DNA of 64,000 nt from Hyphomicrobiales bacterium (GTDB lineage: Bacteria > Pseudomonadota > Alphaproteobacteria > Rhizobiales > Beijerinckiaceae). Where the stretch lies: contig UBZM01000021.1 in the NCBI GenBank assembly GCA_900470095.1, positions 1 to 64,000 of the forward strand, written 5' to 3'. Below are positions 1 to 8,502 of this stretch, one piece after another. The notes under the pieces were generated by a model. The model did not search any database. It was not told the DNA's origin and was given only the letters and a program-made list of their open reading frames with translations. Position numbers and translations under genes: made by a program. The stretch's first letter is position 1. Every line of letters starts with the position of its first letter.

Positions 1-972
1 GCCGGCCTCGAGGCCGGCGAGATCAGCCATGAGCGCACCGGAATCATCATGGGCTCGGGCGGTCCCTCGACCCGCGCCCTGATCGACGCCTATGACAAGG
101 CCCGCGAAAGCGGATCGTCCAAGAAGGTCGGCCCGTTTGCGGTGCCCAAGGGCATGTCCTCGACCGCGTCTGCTACGCTTGCGACCTGGTTCAAGATCAA
201 GGGGGTGAACTACTCGATCTCCTCGGCCTGCGCGACGTCGAACCACTGCATCGGCAACGCCTATGAGCTGATCCAGTGGGGCAAGCAGGATGTGATCTTC
301 GCTGGCGGCTGCGAGGAGCTGGACTGGACGCTCTCCGTCCTGTTTGACGCCATGGGCGCCATGTCAACTGATTTCAACGAGACGCCGTCACGGGCGTCGC
401 GCGCTTATGACGTCAGGCGGGACGGTTTCGTCATCGCCGGCGGCGCCGGCGTCGTCGTGCTCGAGGAACTGGAACATGCCAAGGCGCGCGGCGCGCGCAT
501 CTATGGCGAGATCGTCGGCTATGGCGCGACTTCGGACGGTTACGACATGGTAGCTCCCTCCGGTGAGGGCGCGGTGCGCTGCATGAGGATGGCTCTGCAG
601 GGCGTGAAGGCCAAGGTCGACTACATCAACCCTCATGGCACCTCGACCCCGGTCGGCGATGCCAAGGAGATCGAGGCGATCCGCGAGGTTTTCGGCGCCG
701 GCGAGAAGAGCCCGCCGATCTCGGCGACAAAGTCGCTGACCGGCCACTCGCTGGGTGCGACCGGCGTTCAGGAGGCGATCTACTCGCTCCTGATGCTCAA
801 TAACGATTTCATTTGCGAGAGCGCCCATATCGAGGAACTCGATCCCGCCTTTGCCGACATGCCGATCGTGCGCAAGCGCATCGACAATGCCGGCCTTGGT
901 TGCGTGCTCTCGAATTCCTTCGGCTTCGGCGGAACGAATGCGACCATCGTGATGAAGCGGCTGGAGGTCTGA
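1..972 (+). CDS. fabB: 3-oxoacyl-ACP synthase I, 5' truncated by window
   Basis: Condensing enzyme of type II fatty acid synthesis (KAS I), which elongates acyl-ACP with malonyl-ACP and is needed for unsaturated chains. The frame is open from base 1 with no start, so the gene begins outside the window; 323 residues are visible against about 405 for the family. Landmarks seen: nucleophile Cys in SSACATSNH (codon 229-231), catalytic His in NPHGTSTP (634-636) and in SLTGHSLGA (745-747), and the C-terminal NSFGFGGTN loop. fabI follows after one small gene. In rhizobia the usual order is fabA-fabB-fabI, so fabA probably lies just upstream (inference). Confidence 0.95.
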   Translation, partial: AGLEAGEISHERTGIIMGSGGPSTRALIDAYDKARESGSSKKVGPFAVPKGMSSTASATLATWFKIKGVNYSISSACATSNHCIGNAYELIQWGKQDVIFAGGCEELDWTLSVLFDAMGAMSTDFNETPSRASRAYDVRRDGFVIAGGAGVVVLEELEHAKARGARIYGEIVGYGATSDGYDMVAPSGEGAVRCMRMALQGVKAKVDYINPHGTSTPVGDAKEIEAIREVFGAGEKSPPISATKSLTGHSLGATGVQEAIYSLLMLNNDFICESAHIEELDPAFADMPIVRKRIDNAGLGCVLSNSFGFGGTNATIVMKRLEV

Positions 973-978
973 GCCTCC

Positions 979-1251
979 ATGCTGTTCATGGTCATCGAGC
1001 ATTTCGACCAGGCGCGGGTGAAGGACATCTATCGTCGCTTCCACGAGCGTGGCCGCATGATGCCCGATGGCCTGCACTATGTGGACAGCTGGATCCAGGC
1101 GGATTTGGCGCGTTGCTTCCAGGTGATGGAATGCGACGATGTCGGAGTGCTGCAGGAATGGGTGCTGGAATGGAGCGATCTCGCCCGCTTCGAGATCGTG
1201 CCGCTGGCATCATCCAAGGCGACGGCCGCAGCCATCGCCAAACATCTGTAG
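979..1251 (+). CDS. DUF3303 family protein
   Basis: Small 90-residue soluble protein that starts 6 nt after the fabB stop, so it is probably cotranscribed. The opening MLFMVIEHF, the HERGRMMPDGL segment and the run of Trp and acidic residues (VDSWIQADLARCFQVMECDD, then LQEWVLEWSDL) match my memory of the DUF3303 family, a ferredoxin-like fold of unknown function. No signal peptide, membrane segment or catalytic motif is visible. Its position between two fatty-acid synthesis genes suggests only shared expression, not a function. Confidence 0.75.
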   Translation: MLFMVIEHFDQARVKDIYRRFHERGRMMPDGLHYVDSWIQADLARCFQVMECDDVGVLQEWVLEWSDLARFEIVPLASSKATAAAIAKHL

Positions 1252-1332
1252 CAAGAGCCAAGCGTACCCGCCTGATCCAGTCTTACTTCCTGTTGCTTAA
1301 GCACCCTTCCAAGACCCGAATAGAGTCATCCC

Positions 1333-2166
1333 ATGCTCCCCTTGATGCATAACAAGCGCGGCCTCGTCATGGGCGTCGCCAACCAGAACTCCATCGCCTG
1401 GGGCATTGCGCGGACCCTCCACGCCCATGGCGCCGAGATGGCCTTCACCTATCAGGGCGAAGCGCTCGGCAAGCGCGTGAAGCCGCTGGCGGAGAGCATC
1501 GGATCGAAGCTGGTCCTGCCTTGCGATGTCGAGGATATCGCAAGCGTCGATGGCGCCTTCGCTGCGATCGACGAGGCCTGGGGCGGGGATCCCGAGCGCA
1601 ACACGCTCGATTTCATCGTTCACGCCATCGGCTTCTCCGACAAGAACGAGCTCAAGGGCCTCTATGCCGACACCAGCCGCGAGAATTTCTCGCGCACCAT
1701 GGTGATCTCCTGCTTCTCCTTCACGGAAGCCGCCAAGCGCGCCGCCGAGCGCATGCCCAGAGGCGGCAGCATGATCACGCTGACCTATGGCGGATCAACG
1801 CGGGTGATGCCGAACTACAATGTGATGGGTGTGGCCAAGGCGGCTCTCGAGGCGAGCATGCGCTATCTCGCCGCCGATTTCGGTCCGCGCGGCATCCGCG
1901 TCAACGCGCTCTCGCCCGGACCGGTGCGCACGCTCGCCGGCGCCGGCATTTCGGATGCGCGCGCCATGTATTCATGGCAGCGGGCCAATTCGCCCTTGCG
2001 CAAGTCGGTGACGCTCGAGGAGATCGGTGGCTCTGCGTTGTACTACCTCTCGGATCTGTCGGGCGGCGTGACCGGCGACGTTCATCACGTCGATGCCGGC
2101 TATCACGTCACCTCGATGCCGGTGCTCGAAGGTTTGCGCGCGGCTGATAGCGGTAACGGCGAGTAG
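1333..2166 (+). CDS. fabI: Enoyl-ACP reductase (NADH)
   Basis: Final reductive step of each fatty-acid elongation cycle, and the target of triclosan-type inhibitors. It is a 277-residue divergent short-chain dehydrogenase. Visible features are the N-terminal nucleotide-binding segment GVANQNSIAWGIA, a Tyr in TYGGSTRVMPNY ten residues before the second Tyr, and the Y-x6-K active-site pair in NYNVMGVAKAALEA; these match Tyr146, Tyr156 and Lys163 of E. coli FabI. The C-terminus (GGVTGDVHHVDAGYH) is typical. ATG at 1345 is an alternative start. It sits downstream of fabB in the same direction. Confidence 0.95.
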   Translation: MLPLMHNKRGLVMGVANQNSIAWGIARTLHAHGAEMAFTYQGEALGKRVKPLAESIGSKLVLPCDVEDIASVDGAFAAIDEAWGGDPERNTLDFIVHAIGFSDKNELKGLYADTSRENFSRTMVISCFSFTEAAKRAAERMPRGGSMITLTYGGSTRVMPNYNVMGVAKAALEASMRYLAADFGPRGIRVNALSPGPVRTLAGAGISDARAMYSWQRANSPLRKSVTLEEIGGSALYYLSDLSGGVTGDVHHVDAGYHVTSMPVLEGLRAADSGNGE

Positions 2167-2273
2167 CCGAAGCCGATTTGGGTCTTCATCATCGGGCCGG
2201 CTCGGACTATCTTCGAGGCGGTGGAACCCGAGGGGCGTCCGGCGGTTCCGCTTGTGATCCTCGGAGGACGGCC

Positions 2274-2519
2274 ATGGTCATGGTGAAGTACGAGATCGTC
2301 GAGCACGATGGCGGCTGGGCCTACAAGGTCGGCGGTGCGCTATCCGAGACCTTCCGGTCGCATGACGCCGCACTCAAGGCGGCCAACAAGGCCGCTGCCC
2401 GCCAGAAGCGACCCGGCGTCACCGACGGGATCGTCTACCAGGATGCGCGGGGTGATTGGCACGAGGAACTCGCGCAGGGCAGCGACCGGCCTCATACCTG
2501 GATCGTCGACAAGCCGTGA
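2274..2519 (+). CDS. DUF2188 domain protein
   Basis: 81-residue soluble protein. The start at 2274 is chosen because GGAGG lies six bases upstream (2263-2267); an upstream in-frame GTG or ATG has no such site. The fold signature is a short beta-strand pair (YEIVEHDGGWAYKV), then a helix of Ala and Lys residues (SHDAALKAANKAAARQK), then IVYQDARGDWHEE, the pattern of DUF2188 proteins. Function is unknown. It is basic in the middle and has no membrane segment. Confidence 0.7.
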   Translation: MVMVKYEIVEHDGGWAYKVGGALSETFRSHDAALKAANKAAARQKRPGVTDGIVYQDARGDWHEELAQGSDRPHTWIVDKP

Positions 2520-2710
2520 CGAAGCTCAGTCACCCCATCTGCGCGGCGTAGCTGCGCCGGCGCGATTGCCTTTGGGAGCAGCTGGATCAAGACGTCCCGA
2601 GCGTGACATTTGCGTTTTGACTCCGGCCTGCAATGCACCGGCAATCCGCAGGTCGACCTTGAGCCTGAGCCGCCAGCCTTCGGCGCGGCATAGGATAGCC
2701 AAGGTCCCGA

Positions 2711-3796
2711 ATGACTGTTTCAGTGATCCCGCCGATCGATGCTGTGGCGCAGGCGGTGCCGGCGGCCAGCGAGTTTCGCGAGCCGCCACGCGAAGCCTGG
2801 TACTGCGCCAAGAGCAAGGGACGGCTCGCTCCCGGCGCCCGCGAGAGCGTGACGATCCTTGGCGAACAGATCGTGATTGGTCGCAAGCGCAGCGGGGAAG
2901 TCTTCGCCTTGCGTGATCGCTGCCCGCATCGGGGCGCGCCGCTATCGCAAGGGCAGTTCGACGGGGTCGCTCTCACATGTCCCTTCCATGGCTGGCGCTT
3001 CGGCGCGGACGGCCAGTGCCTGGCCATGCCGACCCTGGTTCATGATGATGCGACGGATCCCGGGCAGGTCAGGGTCCAGGGCTTTCCGGTGCGAGAGGCG
3101 GACGGCATCATCTGGGTCTATCTGGGCTCGCAGCCGGCCGAGGCCCCGCCGGTTCCCGAACTGATGCCGCAGCGGGCACCGCGTTGCCGCGTTGCCGTTT
3201 CCGTGCTGGTCGAGGCCTCCTACGATCTGTGCGTGCTCAGCCTGATCGATCCTGGCCATGTCGGCTATGTCCATAATTCCTGGTGGTGGCGGCCAACCGC
3301 CACGGCGCGGGAGAAGACCAAGGACTTCGCCCCCCTGCCATTCGGCTTCCGGATGACAGCCCATACGGCTGCGGCGAATTCCAGGGGCTATCGGTTGCTC
3401 GGCCGGCCGCAGACCGAAGTGGATTTCCTGTTGCCGGGACAACGGATCGAGCGGATCACCGTGGGCAACCGCACCATCGTCAACGCGACCTTCGCGACAC
3501 CGATCGATGCGAAGCGGACGCTGCTGACGAATGTGCTGCTCTCCGACCTGCCGCAACTGGCGCCGCTGGCCCTGCCGATGCGCTGGGCGGCCCGGGCCTT
3601 TCTGCGTCAGGACCAGGATATCCTGGAACTCGCCCAGCAGGGTCTCGAGCGCAAGCCGACGATGCTGCTGATGGGCCAGGCCGATCGGCTGGCGCAATGG
3701 TATTTCCGGCTGAAGCGTGATTATGCCGCGGCCCGGCGCACGGGCGTGGCATTCCAGAACACGCTGGCACCTGAGCGTTTGCGCTGGCGCACCTGA
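2711..3796 (+). CDS. Rieske 2Fe-2S aromatic-ring hydroxylase, VanA-like
   Basis: 361-residue oxygenase component of the Rieske non-haem iron family. The Rieske cluster ligands are C71-x-H73 (CPHRG) and C90-x2-H93 (CPFHGW). The mononuclear iron site is seen as LIDPGHVGYVH, with His183 and His188, as in the VanA/phthalate-oxygenase branch. Length and the single-gene layout fit a monooxygenase or demethylase alpha subunit. No reductase or ferredoxin gene is adjacent, so electron donors must be encoded elsewhere. The substrate cannot be read from the sequence: aromatic acids, steroid-like compounds or a methyl ether are all possible. Confidence 0.85.
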   Translation: MTVSVIPPIDAVAQAVPAASEFREPPREAWYCAKSKGRLAPGARESVTILGEQIVIGRKRSGEVFALRDRCPHRGAPLSQGQFDGVALTCPFHGWRFGADGQCLAMPTLVHDDATDPGQVRVQGFPVREADGIIWVYLGSQPAEAPPVPELMPQRAPRCRVAVSVLVEASYDLCVLSLIDPGHVGYVHNSWWWRPTATAREKTKDFAPLPFGFRMTAHTAAANSRGYRLLGRPQTEVDFLLPGQRIERITVGNRTIVNATFATPIDAKRTLLTNVLLSDLPQLAPLALPMRWAARAFLRQDQDILELAQQGLERKPTMLLMGQADRLAQWYFRLKRDYAAARRTGVAFQNTLAPERLRWRT

Positions 3797-3818
3797 CGCT
3801 GCAAGGCTGGTTGATCAG

Positions 3819-3840
3819 GGCCGGGAAGCTCGGCCCGGCC
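3819..3840 (+). terminator. Possible GC-rich hairpin after Rieske gene
   Basis: GGCCGGG at 3819-3825 pairs with CCCGGCC at 3834-3840 around an 8-nt loop, 22 nt after the Rieske gene stop. No T-tract follows, so this is at best a factor-assisted or weak terminator. Confidence 0.3.
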
Positions 3841-3849
3841 GCTGACTGA

Positions 3850-3894
3850 TCCCGATTATCGGCATCTTGCTCTGATCGGGTTCAGGCAGCCTGA
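3850..3894. repeat. Degenerate palindromic intergenic repeat (relative of 34257-34304)
   Basis: The segment contains CCCGAT...ATCGGG (3851-3856 with 3875-3880) and TCAGG-cag-CCTGA (3882-3894). It shares the string TCGGCATC-n-TGCTCTGAT with the stretch before truA, with a short internal deletion. It looks like an eroded member of the dispersed repeat family present at 6090, 18850 and 23686. Located at the convergent ends of the Rieske gene and argG. Confidence 0.3.
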
Positions 3895-3987
3895 CCGTTT
3901 CGCGCGCGACCGAGCCGTTCTTCTTCATCCCGCGGTCCCGTCCGCGCTGCAGCGGTGAGTGCCGCAGCGCGTGAGGAACAGGCCCGA

Positions 3988-5220
3988 TCAGAGACCGAGC
4001 TTCTTCTTGCGCTGGCCGAGTGTCCGCAGGCGCAGCGCGTTCAGGCGGATGAAGCCCGCCGCGTCGCGGTGGTCATAGGCGACTGCGCCTTCCTCGAAGG
4101 TCACCAGATCCTGGTCGTAGAGCGAATAGGGGCTGGAGCGGCCGACGACGTGGACGCCGCCCTTGTACAGCTTCAGGCGAACCTGGCCGGCGACGAATTC
4201 CTGGCTCTTGTCGATCAGCGCCTGCAGCATCTCGCGCTCGGGCGAGAACCAGAAGCCGTTATAGATCAGCTCGGCATATTTCGGCATGATCTCGTCCTTG
4301 AGATGGGCCGCGCCGCGGTCGAGCGTGATCGACTCGATGGCGCGGTGCGCCGCATGCAGGATCGTGCCGCCGGGCGTCTCGTACATGCCGCGCGACTTCA
4401 TGCCGACGAAGCGGTTCTCGACGAGGTCGAGGCGGCCGATGCCGTTGTCCCGGCCGAGGTCGTTCAATTTCGCCAGGAGCGTGGCGGGGGAAAGCGAGAC
4501 GCCGTCGATGGCGACCGCATCACCCTTGGCGAAGTCGATGGTGATATAAGTCGGCTTGTCCGGCGCATCCTCGGGCGAGATCGTGCGCGAGTAGACGTAG
4601 TCCGGCACTTCCTGCGCCGGGTCCTCCAGCACCTTTCCTTCCGAGGAGGCGTGCAGCAGGTTGGCGTCGACCGAGAAGGGCGCTTCGCCGCGCTTGTCCT
4701 TGGCGATCGGGATCTGGTGCTGTTCGGCGAAGGCGATGAGCTGCTCGCGCGAACGCAGATCCCATTCGCGCCAGGGCGCGATCACCACGACATCGGGCTT
4801 CAGCGCATAGGCGGTAAGTTCGAAACGGACCTGGTCGTTGCCCTTGCCGGTCGCGCCATGGGAGATGGCGTCGGCGCCGACCCTCTCGGCGATCTCGATC
4901 AGCTTCTTGCCGATCAGCGGGCGAGCGATCGATGTACCGAGCAGGTAGACGCCTTCATAGGCGGCATTGGCCCGGAACATCGGGAAGACGTAGTCGCGGA
5001 CGAATTCCTCGCGCAGGTCCTCGATATGGATGTTCTCGGGCTTGATGCCGAGCAGCAACGCCTTCTGGCGGGCGGGCTCCAGCTCCTCGCCCTGGCCGAG
5101 ATCGGCGGTGAAGGTCACCACCTCGCATTCATAGGTGGTTTGCAGCCATTTCAGGATGATCGAGGTGTCAAGGCCGCCGGAATAGGCGAGCACGACCTTC
5201 TTCACGCGCTTGTCGGACAT
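3988..5220 (-). CDS. argG: Argininosuccinate synthase
   Basis: ATP-dependent ligation of citrulline and aspartate, the penultimate step of arginine synthesis. At 410 residues it has the usual length. The N-terminal PP-loop AYSGGLDTS (residues 12-20) binds ATP. Later blocks such as [13 protein letters not shown] and SHGATG are diagnostic of the family. The start at 5220 (MSDKRVKK) is chosen over an upstream in-frame start at 5331 because AGGAAG lies about eight bases before it and the extra 37 residues are unlike the family. It is transcribed alone, divergent from the isomerase gene at 5485, and its leader carries a hairpin (5241-5258). Confidence 0.95.
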   Translation of the reverse strand: MSDKRVKKVVLAYSGGLDTSIILKWLQTTYECEVVTFTADLGQGEELEPARQKALLLGIKPENIHIEDLREEFVRDYVFPMFRANAAYEGVYLLGTSIARPLIGKKLIEIAERVGADAISHGATGKGNDQVRFELTAYALKPDVVVIAPWREWDLRSREQLIAFAEQHQIPIAKDKRGEAPFSVDANLLHASSEGKVLEDPAQEVPDYVYSRTISPEDAPDKPTYITIDFAKGDAVAIDGVSLSPATLLAKLNDLGRDNGIGRLDLVENRFVGMKSRGMYETPGGTILHAAHRAIESITLDRGAAHLKDEIMPKYAELIYNGFWFSPEREMLQALIDKSQEFVAGQVRLKLYKGGVHVVGRSSPYSLYDQDLVTFEEGAVAYDHRDAAGFIRLNALRLRTLGQRKKKLGL

Positions 5221-5240
5221 CGATGATCTTCCTGCTCTGA

Positions 5241-5258
5241 CGGCATGTTTCCATGCCG
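5241..5258 (-). promoter_or_regulatory. argG leader stem-loop with GAAA tetraloop
   Basis: CGGCATG (5241-5247) and CATGCCG (5252-5258) form a perfect 7-bp stem. In the argG transcript the loop reads GAAA, a stable GNRA-type tetraloop. It lies about 20 nt upstream of the argG start codon, next to the ribosome site. A role in mRNA stability or translation is possible but not shown. Confidence 0.4.
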
Positions 5259-5484
5259 GGGGACGCTTCGACTGTGGATGGCCCTGTTTTCGGCTCAATG
5301 GCGCACTATCGCAGCCCTCGGGACGACGCAATCGGAACCTTCTGATCGATCAAACGTCATCCCGTGATGGGTCGGTATCAACGATGCCGATTGTGCAACA
5401 CGCGTCCTGCGTGCTTGCAGTCGCGCCGCGACAGGTCGAAGCTTCCCGAGCGCGACTCAAACCGATGACCGACCTGGAGGCTGA

Positions 5485-6093
5485 ATGCCGAATCGTCCCG
5501 TCCTCGACTTCTGGTACGAGTTCGCGTCACCCTATTCCTTCCTGAGTGCCTTGCGGGCTGAAGCCGTGGCAGACGAAGCGGGGGTCGCCCTGCGTTGGCG
5601 GCCCTTCCTGCTTGGGCCGATCTTTGCCGGCCAGGGCTGGACCACGTCACCCTTCAACCTGTTCCCGAACAAGGGCCGCTATATGTGGCGCGATCTCGAG
5701 CGCCAGACGGCCCGTGCCGGCATCAAGCTAGTCCGGCCCAACCCGTTTCCGCAGAATTCCCTCGTCGCGGCGCGCGTCGCACTCGCAGGGCGCGAGGCAG
5801 GCTGGATGCCCGCCTTCTCGAAGGCACTGTTCAGGGCCGCGTTCTGCGAGGGACGAAACATTGCCGAGGAGGCCGTACTGGTCGCCGCCCTGAAGGAGGC
5901 TGGCGCGGATCCCGGGTCCGCGTTCCTGGCTTCGCGCAGCGAGGAGGTCAAAGGCAGGTTGAAGGCCGAGACCGAACTCGCGAAATCGCTCGGGATCTTC
6001 GGCGCTCCGGCCTTCGTCACTGGCGATGGCGAATTGTTCTGGGGAGATGATAGGCTGGGAGAGGCCCTCCGCTGGGCCCGGGACGGGCGTTAG
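5485..6093 (+). CDS. 2-hydroxychromene-2-carboxylate isomerase family (DsbA fold)
   Basis: 202-residue kappa-class-GST/DsbA-fold protein. Features: N-terminal LDFWYEFASPYSFL, where the SPYS serine replaces the redox Cys pair, the middle block LVRPNPFPQNSL, and the C-terminal GIFGAPAFVTGDGELFWGDDRL. These are characteristic of glutathione-dependent 2-hydroxychromene-2-carboxylate isomerase of naphthalene breakdown, but many chromosomal relatives have unknown substrates. A ribosome site (CTGGAGG) precedes the start. The TAG stop lies inside a dispersed palindromic repeat beginning at 6090. No other aromatic pathway gene is adjacent. Confidence 0.8.
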   Translation: MPNRPVLDFWYEFASPYSFLSALRAEAVADEAGVALRWRPFLLGPIFAGQGWTTSPFNLFPNKGRYMWRDLERQTARAGIKLVRPNPFPQNSLVAARVALAGREAGWMPAFSKALFRAAFCEGRNIAEEAVLVAALKEAGADPGSAFLASRSEEVKGRLKAETELAKSLGIFGAPAFVTGDGELFWGDDRLGEALRWARDGR

Positions 6094-6190
6094 ATCATGG
6101 GACCGGATCTTGTAGCCGGTGAGATGATCTAACCTTCTGCGCTTGCATTCCCCGAGAACCGCAATCCACTTTTCGGGCTGATGCCTTGAG
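6090..6190. repeat. Dispersed palindromic repeat, copy A
   Basis: About 100 bp shared with 23686-23790 in the same orientation and with 18850-18936 in reverse. It begins with a hairpin: TTAGATCAT (6090-6098) pairs with ATGATCTAA (6124-6132), with an inner ACCGG/CCGGT pair. It continues with a conserved tail, including CCGCAATCCACTTTTCGGG and GATGCCTTGA. It lies between two convergent genes and supplies the TAG stop codon of the upstream isomerase gene. Likely a REP-type or MITE-like intergenic element. Confidence 0.8.
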
Positions 6191-6206
6191 CACGAGGGGC
6201 CGTGGG

Positions 6207-7259
6207 TCAGTCCTGCGGCCTGGCGCCCCATGGACCGCGCGCCGTCCCGACCATGGTCGGAAGATCCCGACGCTGTGCCATTCTGGGCGGATGCGGCGGC
6301 ATCGCCGGCATCCGGCCGCCTGCCGTCTCGACGAGTGCCTGCACGCGTTTGGTGATCGAGGGATGCGTCGAGAACAGGTCGGCGAAATCGTCGGGGTCGT
6401 TCTCGAAGCACATGTCCATGACGCCCGACGGCACCCCGTCGATATCGGCGCGCCCGGCAATCTTGAGCAGCGCGGAGATCATCGCATCCGGATTCTTGGT
6501 CAGCTCGACCGCCCCGGCATCGGCCAGATACTCGCGCGAACGCGACAGGGAGAGGCGGATCACCACGGCGAGCAGCCAGGAGATTGCGATGATTGCGACG
6601 CCGAGCAGGATGGCGACGCCGCTGCCCTTCTTGTCATCGTTGGACGAGACCCGCACGCGCCCCACGCTGCGGAAAATGATCTCGCCGATGAGCGAGATCA
6701 CGCCTGCGATCACCACAGCGATGATCATCATCCGGACGTCGCCATTGCGGATATGGGTCAGCTCATGCGCAAGAACGGCCTCGATCTCATCATCTGTGAG
6801 CGTCTGTATCAGGCCGGTCGTGACCGTGACGGTGAACTGCTTGTCGTTGACTCCGCTGGCGAAGGCATTGAGGGCTTCGCTTTCGACGATCGAGAGCTTG
6901 GGCACGGTGAGCCCGCGCGAGATGCAGAGGTTCTCCAGCATCCGGTAGAGCTTGGGATTCTGTTCCCGCGTCACGCCTTTGGCGCCGGTGACCGCGCCGA
7001 TCAGTCCGACATTGACCTTGAAGCCGATGAAGACCCAGGCCGCGGCTGCTAGCGTGATGAACGGGAACCAGGACCAGAACAGGTGGATCGTCTCTGAATA
7101 GACGCTTTGTCCGCGCGCGACCCCACCGTAGCCATATGCGATCAGGATCAGGCCGTAGCTTGTCAGATAGACCAGCAGGAACAGCCCGGCGATCAGGAAA
7201 CCCGACCTGATCCGGTTGTTGCGCATATGGGTATAGAGCCCGAAGGCCTGACCCGGCAT
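6207..7259 (-). CDS. M48 family membrane metalloprotease, HtpX-like
   Basis: 350-residue integral membrane zinc protease. N-terminal hydrophobic segments at about residues 20-41 and 65-80, then the zinc motif HELTH (His165, Glu166, His169) in AVLAHELTHIRNGD, another membrane segment pair near 178-230, and SREYLADAGAVELT, which carries the third-ligand Glu region. The opening GLYTHMRNNRIRS is typical of the HtpX-like branch that pairs with LemA. lemA lies immediately upstream on the same strand with a 30-nt gap, so the two probably form an operon. A role in membrane protein quality control is inferred from the family. Confidence 0.88.
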   Translation of the reverse strand: MPGQAFGLYTHMRNNRIRSGFLIAGLFLLVYLTSYGLILIAYGYGGVARGQSVYSETIHLFWSWFPFITLAAAAWVFIGFKVNVGLIGAVTGAKGVTREQNPKLYRMLENLCISRGLTVPKLSIVESEALNAFASGVNDKQFTVTVTTGLIQTLTDDEIEAVLAHELTHIRNGDVRMMIIAVVIAGVISLIGEIIFRSVGRVRVSSNDDKKGSGVAILLGVAIIAISWLLAVVIRLSLSRSREYLADAGAVELTKNPDAMISALLKIAGRADIDGVPSGVMDMCFENDPDDFADLFSTHPSITKRVQALVETAGGRMPAMPPHPPRMAQRRDLPTMVGTARGPWGARPQD

Positions 7260-7289
7260 GGCGCCGCTCCGTTGCCGCTCTTGAGCCGG

Positions 7290-7847
7290 TCAGAATTTCA
7301 CATTGGGGGCGACATCGAGCTGCGCGCGTGCCTGCTCGCCGACATCGAAGAATTCCCGCGGGGTGAAACCCATCTGCGGCGCGAAGAACACGGCAGGAAA
7401 AGCCTGGATCGCAGCGTTGAACTCGCCGACGGCATTGTTGAAGAAGCGCCGCGCCGCCGCGAGCTTGTCCTCGACATTGCTGAGTTCGCTCTGGAGCTGC
7501 TGGAAATTGGCGCTTGCCTTGAGGTCGGGATAGGCCTCGGACAAAGCGAGCAGGCGGCCCAGCGCGCCGGAGAGCTGCTGTTCCGCGGCTGCCTGCGCTT
7601 GCGGGCCCTGGGCCGAGAGGGCTTCGTTGCGTGCCTTGACGACCGCGTCGAAGGTCTCGCGCTCATGCGAGGCGTAACCCTTCACGGTCTCGACAAGGTT
7701 CGGGATCAGGTCATGGCGCTGCTTCAGCTGGACGTCGATATCAGCGAAGGCCTGGTTGACCCGCTGCCGCATCGCAACGAGCCCGTTATAGGTCATGACA
7801 AGATAGATGGCGGCGGCCGCAAGGAGCCCGAGAACGATCCAGCCCAT
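7290..7847 (-). CDS. lemA: LemA family membrane protein
   Basis: 185-residue protein with one N-terminal membrane anchor (GWIVLGLLAAAAIYLVMTYN) followed by a long helical domain. LemA hallmarks: YNGLVAMRQRVNQAFADIDV, LKQRHDLIPNLVETVKGYA, and the C-terminal FPAVFFAPQMGF. The start at 7847 is preferred to an upstream in-frame start at 7883 because AGGAGA lies just before it and the anchor begins there. It precedes the M48 protease gene, a pairing common in bacteria. The molecular role of LemA is not established; membrane or envelope stress functions are proposed. Confidence 0.9.
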   Translation of the reverse strand: MGWIVLGLLAAAAIYLVMTYNGLVAMRQRVNQAFADIDVQLKQRHDLIPNLVETVKGYASHERETFDAVVKARNEALSAQGPQAQAAAEQQLSGALGRLLALSEAYPDLKASANFQQLQSELSNVEDKLAAARRFFNNAVGEFNAAIQAFPAVFFAPQMGFTPREFFDVGEQARAQLDVAPNVKF

Positions 7848-7938
7848 GAATTTCTCCTCAGCGCCGGACAGCGCGGCGCGCAAGGTGGCATGAAGAGCAA
7901 CTCTGGGAAAGCGGGGCCGGGCGCCGATTCGTAGGGAC

Positions 7939-8361
7939 CTAGGGAGTGTCGACGTCCCGTTTCGTTTCCTGCACGTGCCACCATCCGGGCCGCCCGTCGC
8001 GATAGCTGTGAGAGGTCGGCATCAGCTCCGCCGAGAGCGGCTTGTCGAAACTGCCAAGGAGCAGCGCAATGACGGGATCGTCATCGACTGCGCCGATGCT
8101 GCTGCCACAGGCCGGGCAGAAGGCCCGGCTCGAATAGTCCGACGAACGGAAGAGCGACGGCGCCCCGCCGGGGCCGGTCCAGGCGATTGCGCCCCTGGCG
8201 AACTCGACCCAGGCGACTGTCAGTGCTCCCGTATGGCGCTGGCATAGGGTGCAGGAGCAGGTATGCGGCTTCTCGGCCCGGCCCTTGGCCTCGAAGCGGA
8301 TCGAGCCGCAAAGGCATCCGCCGGTATAGTGCGTCGGCCTGGCCGTTCGCCCGGTCGTCAT
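7939..8361 (-). CDS. GFA family zinc protein
   Basis: 140-residue protein of the glutathione-dependent formaldehyde-activating (GFA/CENP-V) fold. Zinc-binding cysteines are seen as C16-x-C18 (GGCLCGS), C35-x-C37-x2-C40 (CSCTLCQRHTG) and C82-x2-C85 (FCPACGSSIG), the complete set expected. The family name comes from an enzyme that condenses formaldehyde and glutathione, but most members have no proven activity. The start codon abuts a tandem 20-bp duplication (8362-8401) that replaces any obvious ribosome site. Transcribed leftward toward lemA with a 91-nt gap. Confidence 0.85.
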   Translation of the reverse strand: MTTGRTARPTHYTGGCLCGSIRFEAKGRAEKPHTCSCTLCQRHTGALTVAWVEFARGAIAWTGPGGAPSLFRSSDYSSRAFCPACGSSIGAVDDDPVIALLLGSFDKPLSAELMPTSHSYRDGRPGWWHVQETKRDVDTP

Positions 8362-8401
8362 GATTCACTGCCCCAATTCCGGATTCACTGCCCCAATTCC
8401 G
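8362..8401. repeat. Perfect tandem 20-bp duplication at GFA gene start
   Basis: The 20-mer starting GATTCACTGCCCC occurs twice with no spacer, at 8362-8381 and 8382-8401. It directly abuts the ATG of the GFA gene (8361, minus strand), so the leader reads through both copies. On the gene's strand each copy contains TTGGGGCAG, which could serve as a weak ribosome site. It may be a recent slippage duplication or the footprint of a mobile element end. Confidence 0.75.
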
Positions 8402-8502
8402 GCGGTGTCCCTACCGCCGGTTCGCCCTATCCCGTCGCCGGGTGGACTGGAACCCCCATTGGAGTATGTCCAACGCGATTGCCGAGTGCTGTGGAGCGAT
8501 GA

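Noticed and set aside
1294..1303. TGCTTAAGCA palindrome before fabI
   Set aside because: A 10-bp palindrome is expected by chance in this much sequence; no repeat or promoter box supports it.
3955..5226. Long frame antisense to argG
   Set aside because: Overlaps the full argG gene; composition artefact, no family resemblance.
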